64,000 nt of DNA from Chinchilla lanigera (GCF_000276665.1 NW_004955417.1:20708612-20772611), one strand, 5' to 3'. Positions 1 to 13,370 are shown, counted from the stretch's first letter. Notes: generated by a model from the sequence alone, not told the origin. Translations and numbers: made by a program.

Positions 1-65
1 GTGAATCTTCTGAGGGAGCCACGTGGCAGCAGGCACAAAATATTTGTCTAAATAATGTTTTGAGG

Positions 66-160
66 TCCCGGGAATATAGCACAGTGGCATCGCACCTGCC
101 TGGCAAGCACAAGGTCCCGAGTTGGATACCTGGTACCAAAAAAATAAAAAATCAAAATAA
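66..160 (+). mobile_element. ID SINE (lineage-specific subfamily)
   Basis: tRNA-derived SINE with a diverged A box (gggaatatagcacagtgg), the core cctggcaagcacaaggtc, a decayed B box and a 3' end ggtacc, followed by an A-rich tail. It is more mutated than the copies at 17.4 or 42.2 kb, so probably older. No clear target-site duplication was found. Confidence 0.85.
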
Positions 161-2650
161 ATAATATATTGAGGAAGTGTCTCTGAAATTCACAGTAAGT
201 CATCCAGCTTCAGTTTGAATGGTTTTAGGAATATCCAGTTTCAATTTTCAGGGATTCCAAGGCAGAAGGATAGGAAAAAAAATTGGGAAACATAATCAGA
301 ATGTTGTAGCCAAATACTAATGTACAAGAATTTAAGACTAGTGTAAGTCGAGTTTTCCTGGACATAGCAAATCCATAATGCACAACAGGTTAATACTCAC
401 AGTGTTAAATAGAGTGTGCTACATTTTTCCTTTGAAACAACTTTTTCCTTTCTCATTATCCCTATTTCTTTGAAATGTAATTGAATAATCATTTATGAAA
501 TATGTATAATTATTGTTTCATTTTTATTCACAGAGCTATATTTTACCAAATTACTTGATGCTTTATTTATCTTTAAAAAAGTGAAAACTTTCTATTAGAA
601 CTGGAAATTAAAACATTAAAGAATCAACAATGTTTTAAACAAAATCCGTAAAATTTACAATCATCTTTATCAGTCCCATGTAATTAATTCTTATGCATCT
701 TGGAATCACAATTTTATGATTACATTTTTTTTTAAACAAAGTTATCCAAATTCTTACCTAGTCCATGGATATAATCCTATCAGATACCTGAATTTCAAAG
801 CACATATAAAAAGCTTTTTGCAAGATTCTTCTTGCAAAAGTGATTTTGTATTACATTTGGTCAGAAACTCTTCCAGAGCAAAACTGCAGTAAAGCAATAA
901 TTGTCTATAAATGGCAGTAAACCTAGCAATAATAATGATGGATGTCAGGAGTGATAGGCAGCTTTTGATTAAAATCATTACATTAAGAAAGCTAGAATTC
1001 ACTGTTACTGACAGGGATCACACTACCACATCTTTCTCAGAAGTTCTGAAAGGCACTTAAAGGATGCCATGCTCGAAAATATCTTATTTATATAACTACT
1101 TGAAAGCCTCTCACCAGCATATGGTAACTTGACCTTCTACCCAGATTTCAATAGGTTTTCTAGATTTCTCTAGATTTTGTACCTAATAAACAAAATATCA
1201 AGCAAGTCAGATAAATGTAAAAACTCGTACTGTTTATTGTCATTAACAGAAACACATCTGTAAACAATGATATGAGTATGCAGATATTTATCTTCATTTC
1301 TTTTAATTATAATACAAATTTTCTCTTTTAAAATAATAATTCTCTCTTAAAATGAACCTTGCCAATGCATGCTCATATCCTAGAAAATATACCTGAATTG
1401 TTCACTTTTGCATGTATCACTTTAACTCTTAAAATATGTAATTTCCAGAGTCTGAAGAATATGAGATTACTGAGTTATCCTAATCTTTCCCAAACTAACG
1501 CAGCTATATATATTCAATTCCATAAACATTTATTCAAACTGATCAATTTTCATGATTAATAAAATTCAGTAAGGACTGCATTTACTAGTGCTACACAATA
1601 TGAAAGAAAAACAGTAATAATGTCTTTTGCTTTTTACAAGCCATAGTAATAAATTTAAATGGTCATTGTTTTAAGTGCCTAATACACCAACCACTTGTGA
1701 GGTGAAAATACACCAACTTATACACCTACACAATCTGTATGACCATTATTAACCAGATAAACAACAAAGGGGAAGGTTAAGCTTGCCTTACACATTACTT
1801 TCCCATATTTCCTTAAGATATTTTCACTCTTTGAAAGGGAAGATTCAGAGTTATCTTATGTTTTATTATGCTGTATTTCCTTCAACATAATATGAATAAA
1901 ACTTCAGGCTTTTCTCCATGATTTAGAGAACTACTGGAGTATTCATGTATCTCTCACAGTGCAGTACTTGAATAAGAATAAGAAATGACCAAAACATATT
2001 TTGTAATAATACAGAAAAATATGTAAAATAGTCTATTATTATTCCATTTTTCATCAAAGGTTAATATAGGCAATTGAAAGAATAATGTGATTTTAATATT
2101 TTAGTTCTCTAGAAAAATAAATGATTTAGTTGAAGTGATCAAAATACTTAGGCCTGCTAAAGAAATTTCAGCAGAATGTCATGTGTCTTTGAGCTGCAGC
2201 AAGGTGGATGGTGCATAATAATCAATCCTTGTATTTTATGCTAAGTATTCCTTCAGAGACAATATAGAGTAGTAATATGAGAAATAAAATTCTTTTCTCT
2301 TGCTTTTCTATACTAATATATATAAGCAATCTCATGACAGTTAAGAAAGGGTAGCTTAAATACTCATGTTCTAATATTTTATTTTTAAAGCACCGTTAAA
2401 AATCTCCCTTCAGTGTTTTTATGAGAAAGAAAATCTAATAAATATCATCACAATTATAAAATATTAAGGTTTTGAATAAAGTTTTCATGCAATACATATT
2501 AAATATTTTCATATGTATACTGTACTTAATTCTATTTGTTAATGGCTTGTATTAACCTCTTAAATCCTGTCATTTTGGATACTGATTAAAAGTGACAGCT
2601 TCTGATAATGAGGATATAAATTTTGTAAAGTACAATATTTCTGCTTGCAG
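161..2650. other. AT-rich unique DNA, nothing recognised
   Basis: About 2.5 kb of AT-rich sequence. Open frames here (for example 754-1002 minus and 1359-1559 plus) are short and have no recognisable domain. I see no repeat family, RNA gene or exon-like structure that I can support. Confidence 0.6.
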
Positions 2651-2733
2651 CCAGGGATATAGCTCAGCAGCACAGTGCCTGCCTGGCAAGTGCAAGGTCC
2701 CAAGTTCAATTCCCAGTACCAAAATAAATAAAC
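2651..2733 (+). mobile_element. ID SINE with target-site duplication
   Basis: Starts ccagggatatagctcag, core cctggcaagtgcaaggtc, 3' end cccagtacc, short A-rich tail. It is flanked by acaatatttctgcttgc on the left (about 2632-2648) and acaatatttccacttgc on the right (about 2732-2748). This is a 17-bp duplication with two mismatches, typical of L1-mediated insertion. Confidence 0.9.
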
Positions 2734-2748
2734 AATATTTCCACTTGC

Positions 2749-4925
2749 CTAAATCACCACATTTAATAAATGAATAGAACTTTAGTATCTCACTTACTAA
2801 ATTAGTCTATCTGAATTAAATAACAAAAGTTAACACATTCTTTGTACATAATAGAGTCATGATTTTCACCATATAGTGATTTTTTAAATGTCTATGCGTC
2901 AACCATAAAGGTACTATGGTCCTTAAAATAATGGACGTTCACTTCTGTAGTACGTCACTTGAAACTATTGTTAAAAATGTTAAAGAAGTAAAGAAAATTT
3001 CAGTTTTAGCTCAGAAAAAAATTTTATAAAGAGAGAAACTACATATAATGTCAAATTAAATCCAGGATGCTAAAAAGAAAAATGTATTCCTGATATAAAA
3101 TTCAATATTTTATATACAATATAAAATTTGTATGTATATATATATTTCTACTGAACTATTCTTTCAGGGAAATGAAATCAGATTCATATGCCATTGCCAA
3201 TATGGGAGAAAAAATAAAATCATAATAAAAGCACATTGAGCTGTCACGTCATAACTTCTTTCTTCTTGCCAAGTGCAGTATGGATAATTCAATTCCATAT
3301 TCCATCATTCCTTACAGAATTCTATGTAGAAAATCCAGCTCCTTCAACATCTGTTAGTTATAGCGTTTTCTTTCACATGATACTATAGGTTAGATTGAAA
3401 TACAAAATGTTAGATTGAAATACAAAATGTTATTTAAGCAATGTAATTAAAGCAAAATTTTGAAGTTTACTTAAAAAGTTTTACAAATTGTATCACCAGC
3501 CTCAGTCTAATTGAAGTGACAGTGACATTTTCAAAGCCTTATCTTCAGTGGCTCACATGAATTTCATGTCAGGGTATAAGAGCCATCCCCAGGTTTTGAG
3601 TATATTTTATGAATTTCACTTAATTTTGACATGTTTTATCAAAATTTCCCATGTCAAAATAATGTCTCTCTACCACAAAAAAGTTTTATATAGAAAAATG
3701 AAGGCATTAATTGTTTAAAATTAACAAACTCTTTCTCCCTGGGAACACTATCTCTTTTGAATCACCGCAACTGCAATGATTTGCTAGAGTAAAATTATGT
3801 TGATATGAATACTTCAGCATCTCTGACCATGGAGGAAACCATTGCTTTTGTAAAAGCAAGTATTAACCAAGCACGATATAGACAATAAAGAAACATGACA
3901 TGACTTTCCTCAACATGACTGCAAATGTAGTTTTATTTCTAGTAGAAGAATTTAGAATTCTATGAACTTCATTTCTGCAAGACTCATTTTATACTTCAAA
4001 AACACAGCTAACTCCAGTAGTCCAGTAACTTAGAATAGTGCCACATATAAAGTACTACGTGATGCTACTTTGCCATTTCTTCAGTGTGCTAGTTTATTAA
4101 ATATGGTATTGGTAATATGAAGTAGCTAATGCTATTCTAAGTGGAGTGTTGAACCACTCAGATCTATGTCAGGAAGATAGAAGATATACTTTTTTAAAAA
4201 TCCTTTATTATTTTTCTACTTGTAATGTTATCCCCAATATGATATTCAGAATGCCCTTGGCATAACAGGAAAATTGATTCATATACTAAAATTGTAGCAG
4301 TCCCATGATAGTTCATTTTCTCTTCCCAGGGGGAGAATATGACTCAACTAACTTCAGAGATTTTCAAAATGTTTAGCAGCTAGTCTGTCAGCTCAAATAA
4401 ATGTCACTGGATGTCCCTATATTAGTGTAGAGAGACCTCTTATTAATACCTATTAAAGAACGTCAGGGTTGAGGATTTCAGTGTACCCAACCAATAAAGC
4501 TTCTCTTCTAAATCCCTTATCCCTATATAAACCCCTTATTATGGCTTTTAGAGATCACTGCTTTTCAAATATTGAGTATCTTGATGGATTGGCGGTTCTA
4601 AAAGTCCTTTGTCCACCTTTGATCCAATACCAGATCTTCAAAAAGTTACACATTACTAAAAATGTAGCCAAATAGAAAATTAACATACTTATCACCACAA
4701 CCCATCTGACTGTCCCCAGGAGATGGGTTCTTTGGTAAACTGGATGTAGAGTACGACAAATACAAGATTTAAGTGAACAGCATGAGAGTCTGAAGAGCTT
4801 CACCCATTTGCTTCTCAGGGAACTCACGGTAAAAGTCAGAAATAAAATAAAACCATATAATGCCCCTAGAAATGACTCAGGGAGCATACGGCAATAGAAG
4901 AAACAGATTATTTACTAAAATGTCC
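2749..4925. other. AT-rich unique DNA
   Basis: No gene or interspersed repeat recognised apart from a perfect 20-bp tandem duplication at 3389-3428, listed separately. Open frames at 4469-4675 (plus) and 4555-4887 (minus) overlap each other and show no domain. Confidence 0.6.
3389..3428. repeat. Perfect 20-bp tandem duplication
   Basis: The unit gttagattgaaatacaaaat occurs twice head to tail with no mismatch. This suggests a recent slippage or repair event in otherwise unique sequence. Confidence 0.9.
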
Positions 4926-6308
4926 TAAAATGTGGTAAAAGTTATGGGTACTTGAACCAGTATCTGCACCCTCCACCCCTGTCCTAGTTCATTAGGGTGG
5001 AACTTGACTCCGGAGTGGTACAGCCCAGAACACAGGCCTCCCCCGCTCCCCACTTCCAGCTGGAGGTGAAGGTCACACACATTCTTCGTCTTAGCTGCCA
5101 GCCACACATCCTATCGCTGAGTCTAAGTTCCACAGAAGCGCAGCAGTGTGTGAGGGCTGCAGTCCTCCTCACAGTCCCACTCTTAGGCCACAGGTTTTCC
5201 CTGAGGCAGCGCCACAGAGAAGCCTGATGACTTATTTGCTCTTGTCTTTGTTTGTGGAGTGGGGATTTCATACCTATGGGATTAATAATATCCCTTAGTT
5301 ATTACGGGCTGATCAAGTCCGCAAACTCCTGAATGAGTGTACGGCAAAAGCTAAATAAAAAGAGGCAAATGGAATGATTTCAGGGCCCCAGAAGGATCAA
5401 AGCCCTCTCACATAATTTAAGATTCTCTCTGGGCTAAGACCATCACTATCTCTGGGTCGCACATACTTATTTGTTTATCAGAAGGGAGGGGAGTACCCAA
5501 GAAGGGCAGAACCACTCAAGAACTTCTCTTAAGTAAGGTCTGAAGTTAATCCACTGAAGAATGAGATGCCTGAGGTTATAGTCTTCATCTAGTTGGGATC
5601 TGACCCAGGTGTCCTTGGCTGTGATTGTGTCTTGTTCTTTGAGTCTTTCTGGCTTCATCCACCACTCAGGTTCTAGTAAGGATTAGTGACTCACAGAGGT
5701 TCACTTACTATGAGTCTGCCATTTCCAGATAAGGAGCCTAGGCCTTGGACAGATTCACAAGTGAACACGGAAAGCCATTTGGTTAGTATTAAATCCTGCT
5801 CAGAGCCACTTTGTGGTGGTCTCCAACACATACCAACTGAGGTAACCTGTGGAGATGTGGGATGGTTTCTCACCACCCACTAAGTATACAGCTCCCAAAG
5901 CAGGACGGCAAACTTTTGTCCAGGAGCTGGGCTTAGAGCGCACTCACTTTCCAAAGGCAGAATCAGCCTGTAGAACACAGAGCTCCAAACCCTTCCCCAA
6001 GGAAGTGACTTCATTTGCCAAAAGAGTGTAGAAAGTTCAATTTATGGGTCCTTCTCAATCAGTAAATTGTAGAAAAAGCAATTTTCAGGTGATTGATAGA
6101 TTCACTGACACTCTAGAATAAAGTCAGGGCTCTCTAATTTGAAAAAATTCTTGGGAGACGAGATTTCCTGGAGCGAGAAAACAGGGGAAAACCGTCTAAC
6201 ACTGACTTCAGAAATTATCCATTTAAAGGAGGCCGTATTTAGAACAAATAATATTGTTTCAGTAATGGTGCTGAGACAGCTTGATAGCCACAGAAGAAGA
6301 TGAGATTT
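4926..6308. other. Relatively GC-rich unclassified region
   Basis: This stretch, especially 4960-5230 and 5690-6020, has visibly more G+C than its surroundings. It carries several overlapping frames of 60-95 codons on both strands, none with a recognisable domain. It may be a decayed transposon or unique conserved DNA. I could not assign it. Confidence 0.4.
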
Positions 6309-6309
6309 G

Positions 6310-6655
6310 TGCCTTTATTCAACATCATCTACCAAAAGTTAATTCCAAATGCATCTAGATCTAAACGTGAGAGCTAAAACTATAAAACTCTTAGAGGACA
6401 GCAGCGTGATATATCGCCATGACCTTGAAACCAACAATGAATTATTTCATAATGATACCAAAAGCACAAGCAACAGAAAAAAATAAGTTAGATTTCACTA
6501 ATAAGAACATCTATGCTTTAAATGACACGATCAGGAAAATACAAAGAGAACACAGAAAATGGAAGATAATATTTAGAAATCATACAGCTGATACTGAACT
6601 TGGATCTAAAATACATAATCTCTTCTTTAGTTCAGTAACATAAAGATAACTAGCT
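6310..6655 (+). mobile_element. Old L1 fragment (ORF2 C-terminal part)
   Basis: The frame at 6419-6643 keeps L1 ORF2 C-terminal landmarks: the motif PKAQAT after a phenylalanine-rich stretch, FRNHTAD (family FANYTSD-like) and SKIHN. Upstream DNA such as aaaactataaaactcttaga is also characteristic of older mammalian L1. Both ends are truncated and no tail was seen. It is non-functional. Confidence 0.8.
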
Positions 6656-6778
6656 CTTCAAACATAGTGTTATCTTTATCAGGCGCTGTTACTTCATTTT
6701 TATATGTGGTATGTAGAACATGCTGTCTACGAAATCATCATAGCGTAAAAAATAGAAGATTGTATAAGAAGTTAGTTC

Positions 6779-6857
6779 TTACCTGTGCCAAGGATTATAC
6801 CTACAGCCTCATGCATGCCGGGCAAGCACTCTACCACTGAGCTACAATCCAACCCCC
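6779..6857 (-). mobile_element. Diverged classical ID SINE
   Basis: Reads on the minus strand as a tRNA-like 5' half (tagctcagtggtagagtgcttgcc in decayed form) with cccggcatgcatgaggc in the middle. It is the older, classical type of ID core rather than the local tggcaagcgcaaggtc type. The 3' end and tail are eroded. Confidence 0.7.
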
Positions 6858-7262
6858 TTTCTAAAAAAGTATCTTGGGACAAAGTCTCAAATTATCCAGG
6901 ATAGCTTTATACCTGCCATCTTTCTGCACCAACCAGCTAAGAGGCATGTAAGATTTTAAGGGTGAGGGGTATTTTTGGTTTCATGACTTCCTCTGATATT
7001 TCATCCATTAGCAATTACTCATATGGCTTCAATAAACCAAACAGGCATTCTACTAAGTGAAGCAGAGCACATTTATGTAGTAAGACAATCTAACACTGTT
7101 TGCTTCATCCAATCCAAAGAAATGCAATATCACCTCCCTAATTTGAGAATCATGTATTTTCTATAATTATTAAATCCTCCAAAGGAAGGTAAGAGATATG
7201 TGGGGTTTTTTTTACAGTTGTAATAAAGTCTATGACTTTTCTTCTCTATGTTTTTTACCTTT

Positions 7263-7366
7263 ATTTTTGGTTTTGTTTTTTGTTTTTTTCTGGTACCAGG
7301 AATCGAACTCACAACCTGGTGCTTGCCAGGCAGGTGCTGTGCCACTGAGCTAAATCCCCAGCCCCA
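7263..7366 (-). mobile_element. ID SINE, left arm of an inverted pair
   Basis: Minus-strand ID with a T-rich (A-tail complement) start at 7263, ctggtaccaggaatcgaact, gcttgccaggcaggtgc and ctaaatccccagcccc. Flanks tttaccttta (about 7253-7262) and tttatcttta (about 7368-7377) form a duplication with one mismatch. Confidence 0.9.
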
Positions 7367-7386
7367 ATTTATCTTTATATGAAGTG

Positions 7387-7473
7387 GAGCCAGGAATACA
7401 GCACAGTGACACAAGCACCTGCCTGGAAAGCTCAAGATCCTGAGTTCAATTCCTGGTACCAAAAAAAAAAAAT
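7387..7473 (+). mobile_element. ID SINE, right arm of an inverted pair
   Basis: Plus-strand ID starting gccaggaatacagcacag, core cctggaaagctcaagatc, 3' end cctggtacc and a 12-A tail. It is flanked by tgaagtgg on both sides (about 7380-7387 and 7475-7482). It lies about 20 bp from the minus-strand ID, so the pair could fold into a hairpin. Confidence 0.88.
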
Positions 7474-7483
7474 GTGAAGTGGA

Positions 7484-8887
7484 AAGAATATGTATGACAC
7501 AAATAGAACCTGAAGACTCTTTGTTTTATCAGCAAGGGAAAGCTGTGTTCTATGGATTCAGTCATCTCAAGTGATAACCACTGTGATTGCCCCTGAGTAT
7601 CCCTGATCTGTTGTTACTGCATATTTCTACAGTGCACAAAAATAGAGGAGAACATTAGAGTGGTGCATGGAGTTTAATAATAATACCTGTGCCTGAAGAC
7701 TTTGATATTAACTTGCAATAAGCTATAGAAACTATGATAGTCTCCATCCCTCTGACCTTATCAGGAGCCACTGGACTTGCCTCCACCAAGATGGTGCTTC
7801 TGTTAGTACTCTGTGGAATTTTGGGTCTGTCTGTGGTTTTATTTGACCTTATGGCACCTTGCAGTCAGTTCTTACACAATGGGATTAGGTTTCTCCAGAA
7901 AGTGTGCCATATTTAGTTGAGCAACACAGAGCTGCTGCTTCTACTTAAAATTAAATGTAGCCAGTATCCTGTACCACATTTATCTTTTTGAAATTATCAG
8001 CTGAATGCATAATACCCTGCTATAAACAGAAGGTTCAACGAATTGTGATTTCTAGAACAACTTAATTTTCCAAGGAAATGTGACACTTTCCAATCAGTCA
8101 CCATACTGTTTCTTCATTTTCAATGATCAGAGTTATGCAATGGTAAAATACTCAATATTAAAATATCCATTAAATATGCTAAGGAAATACATGTACATAC
8201 AGTATATATACTCATAATAAAAAAGTAATTATTTTACTGCTTAAAAAGAATTTTGCAAGGCAATTACTATTTTAGATACAAATTTAAAAGAGAAGTTAAC
8301 TAAGACATTGATTTTCACATTACTAGCAAACAGTATAGTTTAACTTTAAACTCAGTCACTTTAAATATAGAAAAATACTTTAGCAAATCATAAAAGTTTA
8401 CTGTAGCTCATTAAAAACTATAACTCTGTATTTAGGAGCTATTTGAAGGGAGATATATAGCAAAGAGTGATTCTAGATTGCAAATGAATAGAGACCCAAA
8501 TCTGAGAACAAATAAAGAAGGCCACTTCCATTCATCCCCAAGTCAAGGTCTGTACCTGCATCTCCAATTGAGTATTTCCCATTTATTTCAATTGTAATAT
8601 GTCTAATACAGAGCTAATTAATTTCACCTCCGAGCATGCCCTTCTTGTTATATTCTTTTCTCTCTGTGGATGACATTAGTATCTAACTGGCTAGCTGCCT
8701 AAGTTCAAATCTTTAGTACCACTGTTGGATTTGGTCTCTAGCTCAGAAGAAGCATCTAGCAGTCAGGTGTTCCTGCACTAACATTTCCTACTTATAAAAC
8801 CCTTCTTTTCTAAATCTACTGGCAATTTCATGTACCCTTGTTTTCGCGCCTTCTTTGCTTCCCTTGTTCTGACCTTCCCTCCCTGGA
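7484..8887. other. AT-rich unique DNA, nothing recognised
   Basis: No repeat family, exon-like frame or RNA gene could be supported. The only frame of note is a hydrophobic 60-codon stretch at 7734-7916 with no recognisable identity. Confidence 0.55.
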
Positions 8888-8954
8888 TCCCTCTCTGCTT
8901 CCTTCTCTCTCTCTGTCTCTGTCTCTGTCTCCCTGTGTCTGTCTCTGTCAGTCA

Positions 8955-8985
<31 letters not shown>

Positions 8986-9048
8986 CATTTGTCCATTCCT
9001 CTCTCTCCTTCCCTCCTCCCCTCACTCATCCCTTCCCTCTTTCCTTGA
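8888..9048. repeat. Pyrimidine microsatellite (CT/CTGT)n
   Basis: Mixed CTCT, TCTG and (CTGT)n tract. The purest part is a run of ctgt units at about 8955-8985, followed by CT-rich sequence. Reading frames through it give Ser/Leu/Val/Cys or Asp-Arg-Gln-Thr repeats and are artefacts. Confidence 0.9.
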
Positions 9049-9055
9049 TCTTAAA

Positions 9056-9236
9056 GTCAGGGGCCTTCACACTGGGCTATACCTCTAGCCATTTCTTAAA
9101 AAAAATATTTACTTAGTTTTATTCTGGGACAGGGTTTTGCTAAATTGCCTAGGGTGAACTCAAACTTGTGATGCTCCCGCTACAGTCTCCCCCGGTGCTG
9201 CTATTACAGGCTCAGTGACAGCACCTAGCTTTGTTA
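9056..9236 (-). mobile_element. B1-dID dimeric SINE (decayed)
   Basis: On the minus strand a 7SL-like B1 half (complement of gggttttgctaaattgccta, ending ctattacagg) is followed by A-rich sequence and a short remnant of an ID half at 9056-9095. The order B1 then ID fits the B1-dID dimer. Considerable divergence implies age. Confidence 0.65.
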
Positions 9237-9240
9237 GTTT

Positions 9241-12200
9241 TTAATCTTGAGAGATTTTATATCTCCTCCCCACATTTCTCAAGCTTCTGCAATTCAATCT
9301 CCAATTTTCATCTTAAAATCCAGTGACCATTTAAAGATTACCAGATGAGGACAAAAGAAACAGAGCAAAGAAGATTGAGTAAACAGGGTCCAAATATGTA
9401 GAGGAGTAGCCAGGTCATCAGTGGGGACATGAAGGATCCTATAGGTTCAAGCCCCATGTTCACAGGGATGTAAAGAGGGAGCTCTTGGCTGAGGCTGGGG
9501 GAGAGGCAGTTTAAGAAGGAATCCATATTAGATACGGATGCAGACACTTTTAAAATGGACTGGTTAAAGAATCAGATGCCAGGGAGGGCACTGACTACTA
9601 TGTCTAAGGTTAGCATCTTACCAGGAGTCAAAACAAAGTGTAGACTATTTACTATTATACACAGCAAAATTCTATAAATAATTCTGAAATAAAAGATTGA
9701 CATCTCACATCAGCTTGATAATAAGACATTGATGTACACGGTACTAGTTTTTACAAGTGATTTCACCAAAAAATGAATCTCAAAAATAGTCCTACCAGGA
9801 GAAAAAATGAAATGAAGGCATATGAATCTCATCTTCTCAGCTACATTTTCACGCTTAACTCCTCATCCTCTCCTTACAATAGGCACATGTCCTTACTGCT
9901 TCCCTTCCATATGCGATGTGCACTTTTATGAGATGCTACTACATTTTCTCTCAATTTGACACATTCTTCCTTTTTGCCTAATACATTTTTCAATTTAATA
10001 CCACATTGAAACGCCTTGTCCTTCTCTAAAGATATGGCACTATGTCTTTGTCATGAACAATTTTTTTTTCTATTTCACTTTCATAATGCTTTAAATCTGC
10101 TATTGCTTTTGATTATTCACTGTATTACTTTTCTAAACTTTCTATCCTTCATATTTTTGAACCATTCATATCATTTTTAATACTCAAAGCCAACAAGTAC
10201 ACATGTCATATAATGGGGTCTCATTTTTTTTAGTATGACTAGTTTTAATAGTTTTGATAAATTATTACAAAATTTAATTATTTTGCCTTCAATAATTAGA
10301 TAAAGTTAAGTTTAGTTCTTTGCACTCTTAGAGTTATTTGATTCTAAATTAGGAGTGAGAGAACAAGCTTAATTAGGGATTAATGTTCCATTGGTTCAGT
10401 ACAATTTTTTGTCCTTGATATAATAAAACTTTCTTCGAATTTTCTTAGAAAGTCAGGAAATATGAGTTGGAGAAACTCATACATTTCCTGTTTCTATGAT
10501 TTTGAGAGGTGCATTTCTAATTTTCAGCTAAAATAATTATCATTGCTGGCAATTTATGGTAACAATTCCTCCAATATGGGCCCAAGGCCAATGCCAGATC
10601 ATGCATTTTTACAGAGTTTAACCATTCTTTGACAAGTGTCCTTTAGCAGAGGTTTTAACTGAAATTTTCCTTTTTATGATTTTATTAAAATTAATTGACA
10701 TTAGAAGTGAGGAACTTTATTTTTTTCTGCAAGAAAAAAAAAGTTATTCTATCACCAATGCCCGAAGTATTTCTCTCTTCATAGAAATATGACAGTATTC
10801 ATTTATAAAACTATTATTAGGGTAATTTTACATTAGATGAAAACCAGTCATAAATTTTAACAGAGCTGATATTGCCTTTTAAAAAATGTATGAGTGCCAA
10901 GCACAAATATGACTCTACCACTTTACATTAGTAATCGCTGTTTCTTTCTCCTCATTTACTTTACCATAATTTCCCATCATGGAATCATATGAATATGATT
11001 TTTCAGTTCATGAAAGAAACTTAATATTTTAGAATATTATTTCCTTTTGAATACTGTAGTTTATTATGCAACATATTATTAAATCAGAGACCTTTTATCA
11101 AAAATATGTGTAGCTTATATAAAAAGGCATGTAAATATTAATGCTATAATTTCTCATATTACATTTGATTCATATGTAATTTATACATACTTAAACTATT
11201 GATTTTTCAAAGAATGATACCAAGAAAATGATCCAGTTTATGCATATCACAAATGCTGCACTTGGAATAAATTTATCCAAGGACAACAAAAGATATTTAT
11301 CATTACACTTATGTTAGAATTGATTCACTTTTAATGTTAATGAGTAAGAATATGACTTTCAATATTTTCACTCATACCTAGGAATTCTTCAAGAAATTAT
11401 AATAAACAAGCATTAAGGTTTGACTGGTAATTTGTTAGATTGTAATAAATGAGGGTAGCAGGTTGAAAATTGAAAAATGTACTCCATTTAAAAGAAAATT
11501 GTGTGTTAATTTTAAATATAGGGGAATCCTTGGAAAATTCACTATATTTTATTTTTCCTTTAATCTGTGAAAATCCATATATAAAAGATAGTCCAATGAT
11601 TCACTTATACATTGAATAGTATTTGTTGCTACTTTATGTGAATGGTAAATAATTTATATCAATTCATTTAATATAAAATTTTAATGATACAAACTGCTAT
11701 ATTTGTTCTAGCCTCCCATTCACTCATGTCTCTTTATTCTTTTTCTCATAGAAATGGGATACAATGATAAACAAATATAAGCATTAAGTTTAAGAGCTAC
11801 AAACAGAATTTTTTCTAGGACATACAATCCACAGATCCCCTTTCAGTCTGTCCAATTATGACTTGTGATGCTTATGTGAAACAAAATTTATCTCTGTTTT
11901 AGGTTTCAATTGCTTTTAATCAGTATCAATTCAGTATTAATTATACTTACTAAAAAATCATAGTCCAGAAAATATGTAAGCAAGAAGAAGAGGAAAAATA
12001 GTGAATGTATGGTTTAAATGAAAAAATATTCTCAGCTAGAATTTATAAAATACAGCTGAGATGCCCTGGACTAGCAGGAAACTGCACAGCAAAGTGGGAA
12101 ATAAGGGAATATGTATAAGGGAGGGAGAGTCAGGAGAGCGATTCTAAGTCTATATTAGGTCTACACTTAACACAGGAGGGAAAGGAAACTAAATGAATGA

Positions 12201-12605
12201 TAGACATACATTAGTGAATTGGTACAGGTACATCAGTGGTGCCTTCATATTTTATAGAATCTCAACACTTACATATTTTTAATTTCTGAGTTATTTGCAA
12301 GAGAGTCTTACATAGTTAAAGTCCTTGACCAAGAAGAATGCATGATTTAACTGAGCAGATAACAATTCAATACAGAACCAGAAGTGTTAAGGAAGGACGT
12401 ACATGATCAAATTCTAAATTGTGCAGCTCTTATTATAAATACTACTTCATGCTATGTAATAAAATGTTCAGTTTGAGAATTTAATAAAGATTTTGAAAAG
12501 CTCCTGCAGGCTGACAGTGGGGGGAAGGGAAAAGAGAGCAGAGATGGAATACCTGTGTGTGCAGGCAGGGTCTGTCTCTGAATTGAAGGGTTTATCATGT
12601 CCTTC
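9241..12605. other. AT-rich unique DNA, nothing recognised
   Basis: About 3.4 kb with no supported gene or repeat. It includes long stretches of low-complexity A/T. Short frames such as 9338-9547 minus have no domain. Confidence 0.55.
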
Positions 12606-12607
12606 AT

Positions 12608-13170
12608 ATTTTCTATTTCTGCTGTAACAACTTACTCCATATTTAGCAGGGTGAACCAAAAAAACCTAACTTACTATTCAACCACAGGTCTCAGTATTCT
12701 CTCAGCTGGCTCCTCTGCTTCATGTCCCTCAAGGTAAAATCAAGGTGCTGACCATTCAGGATCTCTTCTGCAAGCTCCCGGAGAGAATGGGCTCCAGGTT
12801 CTCTTAGACTGTGGGTGAAATGATAGCTGGTGTAGGGCTGAGGTCCTTCTTGCTGATTGCTGCCTGTTGTTCAAAACTCCTCACAGCTTTTCACTGTCTC
12901 CTGCATTCCTTGGCTAGTGGCTGGATACACCTTCAAAGCCCTTACTGGTAGGTCAACTTTCTCAAATCTGAATTTCTCTTTCTGCCTACTTAACAGCCAG
13001 CCTAAGAACACTCTCTGCTCTTAAATGGACCTTCTGATTATACTTGACACAACTAAATAGTCCAGGATACTGTCTCAATTTTAATCTGCATAATCTTGGT
13101 TACCTCAGTTGCCTCCCTTTTGCCACCTATCCTAAGATATTCACTGGTAACAAACAAATAGAAAACTATT
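12608..13170. mobile_element. Ancient interspersed repeat (unclassified)
   Basis: Begins with gctgtaacaacttactccat and includes aaaatcaaggtgctgac, gcattccttggctagtgg and tagtccaggatactgtctca. I recognise this combination as a widely dispersed ancient mammalian repeat, but I cannot name the family securely. A second, shorter copy of its start lies at 19645-19775. The orientation of the element is not assigned. Confidence 0.55.
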
Positions 13171-13290
13171 TATTAGAAGTTGCTCTCTACCTGTGGGTGT
13201 CTTTTAAACTTGTGAACAATGTGGCCAAAGTGCTAGAAAATGGACACAGCAACAGCTGTCCTTATAAGTGACTGAAGGAATGGTAACAGG

Positions 13291-13314
13291 AAAAAAACAG
13301 AAAGAAAGAAGAAA

Positions 13315-13370
<56 letters not shown>

